This document shows positions 34,411-41,733 of a stretch of DNA of 64,000 bases, in pieces. The position numbers were made by a program, and so were the translations under genes. Source of the stretch: Cytobacillus sp. NCCP-133 (GTDB lineage Bacteria > Bacillota > Bacilli > Bacillales > Cytobacillaceae); contig NZ_BRVM01000002.1 of NCBI RefSeq assembly GCF_026011715.1, forward strand, positions 62,001 through 126,000. Direction: 5' to 3'. The notes beneath the pieces are model-generated. The model was given only the letters and a program-made list of their open reading frames with translations. It was not told the DNA's origin and did not search any database. How positions within the stretch are numbered: position 1 is the first letter of the stretch; each line of letters opens with the position of its first letter.

Positions 34411-34444
34411 AAAGAAAGGCACCCAGTTTTGGGTGTTTTTCTTT
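34411..34444 (+). terminator. Orphan terminator before the persulfide locus
   Basis: CACCC / GGGTG core inside longer AAAGAAAGG / TTTTTCTTT flanks. No gene on the + strand precedes it within 800 bp (spoVR already has its own terminator). It may end a small RNA or insulate the CstR-controlled promoter. Nothing else is visible in 34209-34410. Confidence 0.6.
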
Positions 34445-34466
34445 ATAAAAAAATTTGATTTAATTG

Positions 34467-34495
34467 TTGACATAATACCTTAAGGGGTATAGAAT
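34467..34495 (+). promoter_or_regulatory. Promoter 1 of the persulfide locus with CstR-type operator
   Basis: TTGACA (34467-34472) and TAGAAT (34490-34495) are 17 bp apart. The 16-bp palindromic operator ATACCTTAAGGGGTAT (34475-34490) fills the spacer, so a bound CsoR/CstR-family tetramer would block RNA polymerase directly. Confidence 0.8.
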
Positions 34496-34533
34496 ATGGG
34501 ATGTAAGTTATTATTAACGCAGAGGAGATTATA

Positions 34534-34878
34534 ATGCTGTATATTTTACTAACTTTGCTTTTACTTATAATCCCGTTGTTCAAAAGATATTACCCAGTGA
34601 AAAATATACCATGCTATAGCCTGGACCAATGCAGTCCCAACGAAGGAACAATCCTGCTTAATGTAAGGGACTATAATGATTCCTGCCATTGTGAAATTCC
34701 CAGCGCGATCAAACTTCCGATTCCCTATATCAATAGGCACATTAAAGAAATACCACATAGCCAGATTCACCTGGTTGCTTCCAGTCCATTGGAGAAAAAT
34801 GTAGGAATTAGGATGCTTCGCAAAAAAGGCTTTAAAGTAGTGGGGTTTTCCATGCCTGAATGCCAATGCACCAAATAA
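34534..34878 (+). CDS. Membrane-anchored, cysteine-rich degenerate rhodanese-like protein
   Basis: A 114-aa protein. An N-terminal membrane helix (residues 1-16) is followed by a short rhodanese-like fold (ILLNVRDYNDS, IPSAIKLPIPYIN, then a final helix and VVGFSMPE). The loop that normally carries the catalytic Cys reads VASSPLEKN and has none. Instead six cysteines lie elsewhere, in CYSLDQC, CHC and a terminal CQC. It is the first gene behind the strongest CstR-type operator, directly before cstR. It may be a persulfide or metal carrier rather than a sulfurtransferase; that is inference. Confidence 0.7.
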   Translation: MLYILLTLLLLIIPLFKRYYPVKNIPCYSLDQCSPNEGTILLNVRDYNDSCHCEIPSAIKLPIPYINRHIKEIPHSQIHLVASSPLEKNVGIRMLRKKGFKVVGFSMPECQCTK

Positions 34879-34894
34879 AAATGGGGTGAAGAAA

Positions 34895-35155
34895 ATGCTA
34901 TATGATGCAAAAACTAAAAATCGAATTAAAAGAGCCGAGGGGCAGTTAAGAGGCATATTAAAAATGATGGACGAAGAAAAAGACTGCAAATCTGTTATTA
35001 CTCAATTAACTGCTTCCCGTTCAGCGATTGATAAAGCAATTGCGGTTATTGTCAGCTCTAACCTAGAACAATGCATCCTTGAGAACGCGGAGAATGGAAA
35101 TGAGCATTCCAGCATGATTGAAGAGGCTGTCAACTTACTTGTTAAAAGCAGATAA
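34895..35155 (+). CDS. cstR: CsoR-family persulfide-sensing repressor CstR
   Basis: An 86-aa all-helical DUF156 protein. The sensing cysteine in EKDCKSVITQL (near residue 33) and the second in SSNLEQCIL (near 62) are present. The His that binds Cu(I) in true CsoR (His-x-x-x-Cys) is Asn here. That Cys-Asn-Cys pattern is characteristic of CstR, which forms inter-subunit di- or trisulfides with persulfides and releases DNA. ATG 34895 follows GGGGTG by 6 nt; GTG 34886 is too close. The surrounding genes are all sulfur-transfer functions, and CstR-type palindromes precede each subunit of the locus. Confidence 0.87.
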   Translation: MLYDAKTKNRIKRAEGQLRGILKMMDEEKDCKSVITQLTASRSAIDKAIAVIVSSNLEQCILENAENGNEHSSMIEEAVNLLVKSR

Positions 35156-35162
35156 AAGGTAG

Positions 35163-35207
35163 TTGACATCTCTTTTCATTTAAATTAATATATACCCTAT
35201 TAGGTAT
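35163..35207 (+). promoter_or_regulatory. Promoter 2 of the persulfide locus with CstR-type operator
   Basis: TTGACA (35163-35168) and TAATAT (35186-35191) are 17 bp apart. The operator ATACCCTATTAGGTAT (35192-35207) follows the -10 directly. Confidence 0.8.
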
Positions 35208-35243
35208 TTAGAAAACTAACAGCAAAAATTGGAGGCAAGGTAA

Positions 35244-35603
35244 ATGACTATTGTAAACAGCATAATTATTGCACTGCTTATTATCTTTCTGGTTCAAAAA
35301 CTGATCCCTGTGAAGGGCATTAATCAAATGACTGCGGCTCAGCTAAAAAATAATCTAAGAGATAAAAACAAGCAGTATATTGATGTGAGAACACCAGCTG
35401 AATTTAACGGCTTCCATGTTCCTGGATTTGTGAACGTACCGCTTCATCAGCTTCATCAGAAGATGGGTCAGCTATCAAAAGATAAAGAGATAGTTGTCAT
35501 TTGCCAAAGCGGAATGAGAAGCAGCAAAGCTGCAAAAATGCTTAAAAAGTCTGGATTTAAAAACATTACAAATATCAGGGGCGGAGTAAGCGCCTGGAGA
35601 TAA
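35244..35603 (+). CDS. Membrane-anchored single-domain rhodanese
   Basis: A 119-aa protein with an N-terminal membrane helix (residues 4-19) and one complete rhodanese domain: YIDVRTPAEFNGFHVPGFVNVP near 45, then the active-site loop CQSGMRSS near 89 and a GGVSAW end. The catalytic Cys can carry a persulfide at the inner membrane face. GGAGG precedes the ATG. It has the same topology as the degenerate protein at 34534 but with an intact active site. First gene behind promoter 2. Confidence 0.9.
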   Translation: MTIVNSIIIALLIIFLVQKLIPVKGINQMTAAQLKNNLRDKNKQYIDVRTPAEFNGFHVPGFVNVPLHQLHQKMGQLSKDKEIVVICQSGMRSSKAAKMLKKSGFKNITNIRGGVSAWR

Positions 35604-35618
35604 TGGGGAGGATTTAAG

Positions 35619-35918
35619 ATGAAAACAATGACTGTTAAAGAAGTAGAACAAAAGCTGGCTGCTGGAGAACAATTAAACATGATTGATGTACGGGAAGTCG
35701 ATGAAGTAAAAGAAGGAAAGATTCCTTCAGCTATTCATATTCCACTTGGTTTAATTGAATTCCGAATGCATGAATTGGATAAAAAAAAAGAGTATGTGAT
35801 GGTTTGCCGATCAGGCAACCGCAGCGGATTAGCCGCACGTTTTCTTGAAAGTCAAGGTTTTAATGTCATCAATATGCTTGGAGGCATGATGAATTGGGAA
35901 GGCCCTATTGATAAATAA
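35619..35918 (+). CDS. Soluble single-domain rhodanese
   Basis: A 99-aa cytoplasmic rhodanese with MIDVREVDEVKEGKIPSAIHIP near residue 20 and an active-site loop CRSGNRSG near 65, ending GGMMNWEGP. It transfers sulfane sulfur between thiols. It lies 15 bp after the membrane-anchored rhodanese, with GGGGAGG as ribosome binding site, so the two are co-transcribed. Confidence 0.92.
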   Translation: MKTMTVKEVEQKLAAGEQLNMIDVREVDEVKEGKIPSAIHIPLGLIEFRMHELDKKKEYVMVCRSGNRSGLAARFLESQGFNVINMLGGMMNWEGPIDK

Positions 35919-35980
35919 ATAAGCTTCTGTCACAAGGGACTGTAATGTAATATTTTTTAATCAAAATATACCTAATGAGT

Positions 35981-36004
35981 GAAATCCGGCCAAACCGCTG
36001 CGCA
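35981..36004 (+). pseudogene. Short remnant of a persulfide-dioxygenase C-terminus
   Basis: These 24 bases encode EIRPNRCA and match 21 of 24 bases of the 3' end of the MBL-fold gene (38460-38483, EIGPNRCA). The PNRCAV tail is a conserved end of that protein type. The bases around it are A/T-rich and unrelated. It looks like the leftover end of a second dioxygenase gene, suggesting a past deletion or rearrangement here. Confidence 0.5.
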
Positions 36005-36032
36005 CTTCATCACACACATTAATTTAGAAACT

Positions 36033-36060
36033 AAAGAGGAGAATGTTTTCTCCTCTTTAT
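36033..36060 (+). terminator. Terminator of the rhodanese pair
   Basis: Perfect stem AAAGAGGAGAA / TTCTCCTCTTT with a TGTT loop. Confidence 0.85.
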
Positions 36061-36084
36061 CGAAAATTTAAATGACAAACCATG

Positions 36085-36129
36085 TTGACAGATGCTCTAA
36101 TATAAGATAGTATATACCCTGTAAGGTAT
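36085..36129 (+). promoter_or_regulatory. Promoter 3 of the persulfide locus with CstR-type operator
   Basis: TTGACA (36085-36090) and TAGTAT (36108-36113) are 17 bp apart. The operator ATACCCTGTAAGGTAT (36114-36129) follows the -10 directly, the same arrangement as promoter 2. Confidence 0.8.
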
Positions 36130-36203
36130 TAATGCTCCATATGGTATTTACACTATTTACACATTAAAAATAAAATAAACAAGGATTTTTATTGATTAAA
36201 TAT

Positions 36204-36219
36204 ATACCTATTAGGGTAA
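36204..36219 (+). promoter_or_regulatory. Fourth CstR-type operator, next to the dsrE-like ribosome binding site
   Basis: ATACCTATTAGGGTAA matches the other three palindromes except for the last base. It sits about 75 bp after promoter 3 and ends just before GGGAGG, so it may act as a roadblock or allow looping with the operator at 36114. Confidence 0.65.
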
Positions 36220-36236
36220 AGGGAGGACGAGAACAA

Positions 36237-36713
36237 ATGGAAAAGAAAAAAACAACGATTGTTCTTTTCAGCGGTGATTATGACAAAGTTATGGCAGCTT
36301 ACATTATTGCAAATGGTGCAGCTGCTTACGATCATGAGGTAACGATTTTTCACACATTCTGGGGATTGAATGCTCTTAGAAAAGATGAACCGATTCAAGT
36401 GAACAAATCATTTCTGGAAAAAATGTTTGGAAAAATGATGCCAAGAGGTCCTGAAAAAATGGGTCTGTCAAAAATGAACATGGCCGGTATGGGTCCTAAG
36501 ATGATTAAAGACATCATGAAAAAGCATAACACAATGCCTGTTAAAGATCTGATTGAAATGGCGAAGGAACAGGATGTAAAGCTTGTAGCCTGCCAAATGA
36601 CTGTTGATTTGCTTGGTTTCAAACAAGATGAAATTATTGATGGTGTTGATTTTGCCGGAGTAGCTGCTTACCTGGCGGATGCAGAAGATGGTAATGTCAA
36701 CTTATTCATATGA
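36237..36713 (+). CDS. DsrE/DsrF/DrsH-like sulfur carrier protein (DsrE2 type)
   Basis: A 158-aa protein with the DsrE fold: TTIVLFSGDYDKVMAAYIIANGA at the N-terminus, FHTFWGLNALR near residue 43, a Met-rich middle (MGKMMPRGPEKMG...), and the conserved Cys in KLVACQMTVDLLG near 122, which would hold the persulfide. DsrE2 proteins exchange sulfur with TusA and rhodaneses, both encoded next door. ATG 36237 follows GGGAGG; the longer frame from 36192 runs through the operator and is rejected. Confidence 0.9.
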   Translation: MEKKKTTIVLFSGDYDKVMAAYIIANGAAAYDHEVTIFHTFWGLNALRKDEPIQVNKSFLEKMFGKMMPRGPEKMGLSKMNMAGMGPKMIKDIMKKHNTMPVKDLIEMAKEQDVKLVACQMTVDLLGFKQDEIIDGVDFAGVAAYLADAEDGNVNLFI

Positions 36714-36748
36714 TTAAAATTTCGAAATACACGATAGGAGGACTATTA

Positions 36749-37327
36749 ATGGAATCATTAAAAACAAACTTTACTGTAGATGCAAAGGGCCTAGCTTGCC
36801 CAATGCCGATTGTCAGAACAAAAAAAGCGATCAATGAATTAAACCCTGGTGAAGTACTTGAGGTTCTTGCAACAGATAAAGGTTCAAAGGCTGATATCCA
36901 GGCATGGGCAAAAAGCTCAGGTCATCAATACCTTGGAACAATCGAAGAGGGGGATGTGCTAAAGCACTATATCCGCAAAGCTAGTGCAAATGAAGAGCGA
37001 GAAGCTGTAAAATTTGAGACTGTTGCTTCAAATGAAGAGCTTAAAAAAGAGCTTGAATCCAATTCAGATGTTGTCGTTCTTGATGTAAGAGAACCTGCTG
37101 AATTTGCATTCGGCCATATTCCAAACGCTGTATCAATTCCTTTCGGCGAACTGGAAGAGCGCATCGGCGAATTGAATAAGGATAAGAAAATCTATGTGGT
37201 GTGCCGTACAGGAAGCCGTAGTGATATGGCGTCACAGACATTAGCTGAAAAAGGCTTCACAAACGTAACGAATGTTGTACCTGGAATGTCTGAGTGGAAC
37301 GGGCCAACTGAAACAAAAGTGAATTAA
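36749..37327 (+). CDS. TusA-rhodanese fusion sulfurtransferase (CstA-like)
   Basis: A 192-aa fusion. Residues 5-75 form a TusA domain with DAKGLACPMPIV (Cys persulfide site near 18). Residues 95-190 form a rhodanese with VVLDVREPAEFAFGHIPNAV near 108 and active-site loop CRTGSRSD near 153. S. aureus CstA joins the same domain types in one longer protein. It would relay sulfur from low-molecular-weight persulfides to acceptors. ATG 36749 follows AGGAGG; it starts 35 bp after the DsrE-like gene. Confidence 0.9.
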   Translation: MESLKTNFTVDAKGLACPMPIVRTKKAINELNPGEVLEVLATDKGSKADIQAWAKSSGHQYLGTIEEGDVLKHYIRKASANEEREAVKFETVASNEELKKELESNSDVVVLDVREPAEFAFGHIPNAVSIPFGELEERIGELNKDKKIYVVCRTGSRSDMASQTLAEKGFTNVTNVVPGMSEWNGPTETKVN

Positions 37328-37367
37328 AAAAATTTTTGAATAAAATAATACAGTAGGAGGTATAAAA

Positions 37368-38492
37368 ATGGCAAATGCAATGACTGCTAAAGAAGTAACG
37401 AAAAAGGTTTTCAATAACGAAGAACTCTTCGTCCTTGATGTCCGAAATGAAAGTGACTTTAATGATTGGAAAATCGAAGGTAAAGACTTCGAATATTTAA
37501 ATGTTCCATATTTTGATCTTCTTGATGGGGTTGAACCTATTCTTGATAAGATCCCAGCGGATAAAGAGCTTTTAGTGGTGTGTGCAAAAGAAGGATCTTC
37601 CGTAATGGTTGCCGATATGCTTGAAGAAGCAGGACGTGAAGCTTCATATCTGCAAGGCGGAATGAAAACATGGAGTGAACACCTTGAGCCAGTTAAAGTA
37701 GGCGACTTGAAGGATGGCGGAGAAATGTATCAATTCGTCCGCATCGGCAAAGGCTGCCTATCTTACATGATTATTTCAAACGGTGAAGCTGCAATCGTTG
37801 ATGCAACTAGAATGACTGAAGTATTTACTGATTTTGCAGCTGATAAGAATGCAGATATCAAGCATGTCTTTGATACACACCTGCATGCAGATCATATCTC
37901 TGGCGGACGAAAAATCGCTGAAAAAACAGGAGCTTCTTATTGGCTTCCTCCAAAGGATGCTGAGGAAGTAACATTTGAATATAAACGACTGGAAGATGGA
38001 AATGAAGTATTGATTGGATCTACCAAGATCAGCATTCAAGCTGTATATTCACCAGGCCATACAATTGGTTCAACATCTTTCGTAGTAGATGATCAATACC
38101 TTCTTTCAGGTGATATTCTTTTCATCGATTCAATCGGTCGACCTGATCTTGCCGGGAAAGCGGGTGACTGGGCTGGAGATTTGAGAGAAACGCTTTACAA
38201 GCGCTATAAAGAGCTATCAAGCGAATTAGTTGTTTTGCCTGCACACTTCATGATCATTGATGAGTTAAATGAAGATGGCAGCGTATCAGAAAAGCTTGGT
38301 ACATTATTCGCTGAAAATCACGGATTAAACATCGAAGACGAAGTCGGGTTTAGAAAATTAGTTTCTGAAAACCTTCCCCCTCAGCCAAATTCTTATCAGG
38401 AAATCCGTGAAACAAATATGGGGAAAATCAGTCCGGATGAAGAAAAACAGCGTGAAATGGAAATCGGACCAAATCGCTGCGCAGTCAGATGA
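37368..38492 (+). CDS. Rhodanese-MBL fold protein, probable persulfide dioxygenase (CstB/BlhA-like)
   Basis: A 374-aa protein. The N-terminal ~105 residues form a rhodanese domain with loop VCAKEGSS near 72. The rest is a metallo-beta-lactamase domain with iron/zinc ligands in [10 protein letters not shown] near 168, YSPGHTIGS near 226, [15 protein letters not shown] near 246 and LPAHF near 288. The PNRCAVR tail is conserved in such proteins. Related enzymes oxidise glutathione or CoA persulfide to sulfite. In S. aureus CstB the rhodanese is C-terminal; here it is N-terminal. Expected partner: the TauE-type exporter downstream. Confidence 0.87.
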   Translation: MANAMTAKEVTKKVFNNEELFVLDVRNESDFNDWKIEGKDFEYLNVPYFDLLDGVEPILDKIPADKELLVVCAKEGSSVMVADMLEEAGREASYLQGGMKTWSEHLEPVKVGDLKDGGEMYQFVRIGKGCLSYMIISNGEAAIVDATRMTEVFTDFAADKNADIKHVFDTHLHADHISGGRKIAEKTGASYWLPPKDAEEVTFEYKRLEDGNEVLIGSTKISIQAVYSPGHTIGSTSFVVDDQYLLSGDILFIDSIGRPDLAGKAGDWAGDLRETLYKRYKELSSELVVLPAHFMIIDELNEDGSVSEKLGTLFAENHGLNIEDEVGFRKLVSENLPPQPNSYQEIRETNMGKISPDEEKQREMEIGPNRCAVR

Positions 38493-38552
38493 TTTTTGGG
38501 ATGAAATATACTGCAACTAAAATACTATGATTAAAATTGGAGGAATTCAAAC

Positions 38553-38780
38553 ATGAACGTAACTAAAGTACTAGATGCTAAAGGTTTAGCTTGCCCAATG
38601 CCAATTGTAAAAACAAAGAAAGCAATTGCAGAAATCGAATCTGGCCAAGTGCTTGAAATTCATACAACAGACAAAGGCGCTGTAAAAGATTTGACTGCTT
38701 GGACAGAGTCAACTGGACATGAGCTTTTGAAACACGAAGATGACAACGGCGTTTTAAAGTTCTGGGTTAAAAAAGGCTAA
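38553..38780 (+). CDS. TusA-family sulfur carrier
   Basis: A 75-aa stand-alone TusA with the signature DAKGLACPMPIVKTKKAI (persulfide Cys near residue 13) and the usual LEIHTTDKGAVKDL segment. Its sequence is close to the TusA domain of the fusion at 36749, suggesting duplication within the locus. GGAGG precedes the ATG. It would carry sulfur to or from the dioxygenase. Confidence 0.93.
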   Translation: MNVTKVLDAKGLACPMPIVKTKKAIAEIESGQVLEIHTTDKGAVKDLTAWTESTGHELLKHEDDNGVLKFWVKKG

Positions 38781-38795
38781 AATATTGAAATGATG

Positions 38796-38819
38796 AAAGG
38801 GAGTTTTTTACTCCCTTTT
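38796..38819 (+). terminator. Hairpin between tusA and the exporter gene
   Basis: AAAGGGAGT / ACTCCCTTTT stem with a T5 loop and a short T-run. It may attenuate rather than stop transcription into the exporter gene 25 bp on. Confidence 0.6.
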
Positions 38820-38844
38820 GTCGATTAAAGGAGGGGACAGCCAC

Positions 38845-39621
38845 ATGGATTTTACCTTTTTGATCGTCATATTTTTAATCGGTTTTATCGGTTCATATAT
38901 ATCCGGTATGGTAGGAATCGGCGGCTCAATTATTAAATATCCTATGCTCTTATACATTCCGCCATTATTTGGTATAGCTGCTTTTTCTGCTCATGAAGTT
39001 TCCGGAATCAGTGCAGTACAAGTGTTTTTCGCTACAATCGGCGGTGTCTGGGCTTATCGAAAAGGCGGATACTTAAATAAGACATTAATAATTTACATGG
39101 GTTCAGCTATATTAATTGGCAGTTTAATCGGAAGCTACGGTTCACGTTTTATGACTGAAGGCGGCATTAACCTTGTATATGGAGTATTGGCCTTCATCGC
39201 AGCCATCATGATGTTCGTGCCAAAAAAGGGTTTAGACGACATCCCCTTGGATCAAGTAAAGTTTAATAAATGGCTCGCAGCATTCTTTGCTCTGATTGTT
39301 GGATTAGGTGCTGGTATAGTTGGTGCGGCAGGTGCATTCCTACTAGTGCCAATTATGCTGGTTGTATTAAAAATTCCTACTAGGATGACGATTGCAACAT
39401 CTCTTGCAATTACCTTTATTTCCTCAATTGGTTCGACAGTTGGTAAAGTGGCAACTGGACAGGTCGACTATGTTCCTGCTGCCATTATGATTATTGCCAG
39501 CTTACTTGCTTCTCCCTTAGGGGCACAGGCAGGCAAGAAAGTAAATACAAAGATTCTGCAGGTCATTTTGGCTGTGCTTATCTTAGCTACAACAATTAAG
39601 ATCTGGATGGATATTCTGTAA
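38845..39621 (+). CDS. TauE/SafE-family sulfite exporter candidate
   Basis: A 258-aa protein with about eight membrane helices and the two family repeats: [23 protein letters not shown] near residue 10 and [19 protein letters not shown] near 155. Family members export sulfite, sulfonates or related anions. As the terminal gene of the sulfur locus it is expected to remove sulfite made by the dioxygenase. AAAGGAGGGG precedes ATG 38845. Confidence 0.88.
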   Translation: MDFTFLIVIFLIGFIGSYISGMVGIGGSIIKYPMLLYIPPLFGIAAFSAHEVSGISAVQVFFATIGGVWAYRKGGYLNKTLIIYMGSAILIGSLIGSYGSRFMTEGGINLVYGVLAFIAAIMMFVPKKGLDDIPLDQVKFNKWLAAFFALIVGLGAGIVGAAGAFLLVPIMLVVLKIPTRMTIATSLAITFISSIGSTVGKVATGQVDYVPAAIMIIASLLASPLGAQAGKKVNTKILQVILAVLILATTIKIWMDIL

Positions 39622-39627
39622 AAGTAC

Positions 39628-39649
39628 GGGGGCTTTGGCTCCCTTTTTG
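39628..39649 (+). terminator. Terminator of the persulfide locus
   Basis: GGGGGC / GCTCCC stem (one G-T pair) with TTTG loop, then TTTTTG, seven bp after the exporter stop. Confidence 0.8.
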
Positions 39650-39710
39650 TTTATCTCCAGAATATCTGGAAAATATAAATTTATACTTTATTTAGGGGAG
39701 AGCAGTTTTT

Positions 39711-40073
39711 ATGACAGAAACCAAAGAGTCGAAATATATACAGCAGCACTTGGCAAACGAACGCACATTTTTGGCGTGGGTCCGAACCTCGATCGCAGTG
39801 ATTGGAATTGGTGTCCTTGCTTCAACCATGCACTTTAATACTGCAGAAAGAGTAAATGGTTTCGCAGATAGAATGGCTATCGCATTAAGTCTGTTATCGC
39901 TTGTCACAGGCTTAACGATCCTTATCTATTCAACGATGAATTATTTTAGAATAAGAAAAAGAATTAATACACAAACCTATACGTCATCACGGTCATTAAT
40001 CTTTTTTGTCACCAGCATTGTTGTGATGATCTTTGCTTTTTTGCTGACGTATTTGTTTTTTATTTTGGTTTAA
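39711..40073 (+). CDS. DUF202 (YidH-type) small membrane protein
   Basis: A 120-aa protein with three membrane helices. The DUF202 signature LANERTFLAWVRTSIAVIGIG is at residues 14-34, with its conserved Asn-Glu-Arg-Thr and Trp. Function unknown. It lies after the locus terminator, so it is probably a separate unit rather than part of the sulfur operon. GGGGAG precedes the ATG. Confidence 0.88.
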   Translation: MTETKESKYIQQHLANERTFLAWVRTSIAVIGIGVLASTMHFNTAERVNGFADRMAIALSLLSLVTGLTILIYSTMNYFRIRKRINTQTYTSSRSLIFFVTSIVVMIFAFLLTYLFFILV

Positions 40074-40125
40074 ATCTTCAGATTAAGAAGAAAATAGATC
40101 TCGCATGAGGAAAAACACCCTTTGC

Positions 40126-40160
40126 AAAAAAGCATCCTTTCAGTGGATGGCTTTCTTTTT
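40126..40160. terminator. Terminator between the DUF202 and YitT genes
   Basis: AAAGCATCC / GGATGGCTTT stem, A6 before and CTTTTT after; it overlaps the 3' end of the convergent YitT gene. Confidence 0.75.
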
Positions 40161-41033
40161 AAATCTTCCGCCTCTAACCTCTGCAATATCAGCAACTGCC
40201 AGAAATGCATTAGGGTCAATTTCTTCGACAATGGCTTTCAGCTTTGCTTCTTCGAGCCTGGTAATGACGCAGAATATTACTTTTTTGTCGTCGCCGGTAT
40301 AAGCGCCTTCGCCATTTAAGTAGGTAACGCCTCTTCCAAGACGTGCAAGAATGGCTTCGCCGATTGCCTCATGTACATCACTGATAATCCAGGCAGATTT
40401 CGATTCGTCCAATCCGCGAATGACGACATCAATTGTTTTAAAGGCAATGAAATAAGCCAGAATGGAATACATAGCACGATTCCAGCCGAAAACAAAGCCT
40501 GCAGTTCCAAAAATGAAGAGATTGAAGAACATGATAATTTCTCCTACAGAGAAAGGGAGTTTCTTGTTTACAAGAATGGCTAAAATTTCGGTACCATCCA
40601 ATGATCCTCCGTACCGTATGACCATGCCTACACCAACTCCAAGGACAATTCCGCCAAATACTGTAGCTAGCAGCAAGTCTTCTGTAAAGACGGGGACGTC
40701 GTGCAGAAGGAGCGTTGTAGCGGATAAAACAGCGATGCCAAGAAGGGTCGAGAGTGCGAAAGTTTTTCCAATTTGTTTGTATCCAATATAGAAGAAGGGA
40801 ATGTTTAAGACGAAGATATACCAGCCGAGTTTCCAGCTGGACAAATGGGAAAGGATAATGGAGATGCCAACAATTCCGCCATCCAGAATCTTATTGGGAA
40901 CTAAAAATTCCTCTATGCCGACTCCCATTAGAATGGCACCCAATATGATAAAAAAGATTCTTTTAGCTAGCTTTCCTTTCGTTAACCCCCTATGTATATT
41001 TTGTTCTGCTGCTGATTCTAACGGTACATTCAT
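40140..41033 (-). CDS. YitT-family membrane protein with DUF2179 domain
   Basis: A 297-aa protein. After a short cytoplasmic N-terminus come about five membrane helices (ILDGGIVGISIIL near residue 50, VIRYGGSLDGTEILAIL near 135). A cytoplasmic DUF2179 domain occupies the last ~85 residues (SDVHEAIGEAILARLGRGVTYL, DPNAFLAVADIAEVRGG). This is the complete form of the family; the protein at 5703-6278 lacks the tail. GGGGGTC precedes the ATG. Transport function is suspected for the family but not shown. Confidence 0.9.
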   Translation of the reverse strand: MNVPLESAAEQNIHRGLTKGKLAKRIFFIILGAILMGVGIEEFLVPNKILDGGIVGISIILSHLSSWKLGWYIFVLNIPFFYIGYKQIGKTFALSTLLGIAVLSATTLLLHDVPVFTEDLLLATVFGGIVLGVGVGMVIRYGGSLDGTEILAILVNKKLPFSVGEIIMFFNLFIFGTAGFVFGWNRAMYSILAYFIAFKTIDVVIRGLDESKSAWIISDVHEAIGEAILARLGRGVTYLNGEGAYTGDDKKVIFCVITRLEEAKLKAIVEEIDPNAFLAVADIAEVRGGRFKKKAIH

Positions 41034-41085
41034 AAATGACCCCCAATTAGTTATTTAAGAAAACTTATCTGTTGATCTTTCCTAC

Positions 41086-41219
41086 TCAATTTCCGATGGC
41101 AGACAGAAGCTCCTCATGCCATTTGTGTCTGCCGGTACGTATGACATACTCCGCTTGCAGGATACTGAATAATCCATTTATAAGCCCGGCTGTGAAGAAA
41201 ATGGCTTTCTATGTTTCAT
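41086..41219 (-). pseudogene. Frameshifted small membrane protein ORF
   Basis: On the minus strand ATG 41219 begins MKHRKPF and then hits a shift. One extra T in the TTTT run would join it to FFTAGLINGLFSILQAEYV and a Trp/His-containing tail ending at TGA 41086, giving about 44 residues with one hydrophobic segment. GGCAGG lies before the ATG. The composition of the second part looks coding. I do not recognise the family. The single-base change could be real or an assembly error. Confidence 0.35.
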
Positions 41220-41733
41220 CGACTTCCTGCCTCAATCAAAGGTTGTAAAAAAAAACCATTAACAAGCGATAAAAAGTCAAACGCATATGGTCGTCTTTAG
41301 GCTTATCTTGTTTTTATATATTAATATGACAGCTTGTGCCAAAATAGGCCATATAGCCATATATATCAATTTCAAAAGTTCTGTAAAATCATTATAGCAT
41401 TTTATGGATTAATTTGGTTAAGATAGCCTTTGTTCTATTTTAATGCAAAAAAGATGAATACCCTTTAAACGTGAAAAATATGAAGTTGCTTATTTTATGA
41501 AAAGAATGGTTAATAACCAATATCAAAAATAGGAAAAGGTGTCTCAGGAATTATTGGCACCTTTTCTTTCGTGCCAAAAATAATAGTTAAATCAAAATAT
41601 TTTGATGTTGTTCTTATAATCCCTTAAGTTCCGAAATGCAACTGATAATTCAGCTAAAAATGATTACAGATGCTTCCCCGGGGGAAAAGAACTAGTATGA
41701 AAACGCAAAAGCGACAAGGAGGACGGTAAAACA
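41220..41733. other. Intergenic stretch before the YihY gene
   Basis: No gene is seen. A hairpin GAAAAGGTG / CACCTTTTC with a long loop lies at about 41533-41567, followed by T-rich sequence and resembling a terminator for an unidentified + strand transcript. The rest is A/T-rich without recognisable promoters. Confidence 0.4.

Noticed and set aside
34895-35155. Copper-sensing CsoR
   Set aside because: The copper-ligand His is Asn and no copZ/copA is adjacent; the Cys-Asn-Cys pattern and sulfur genes fit CstR.
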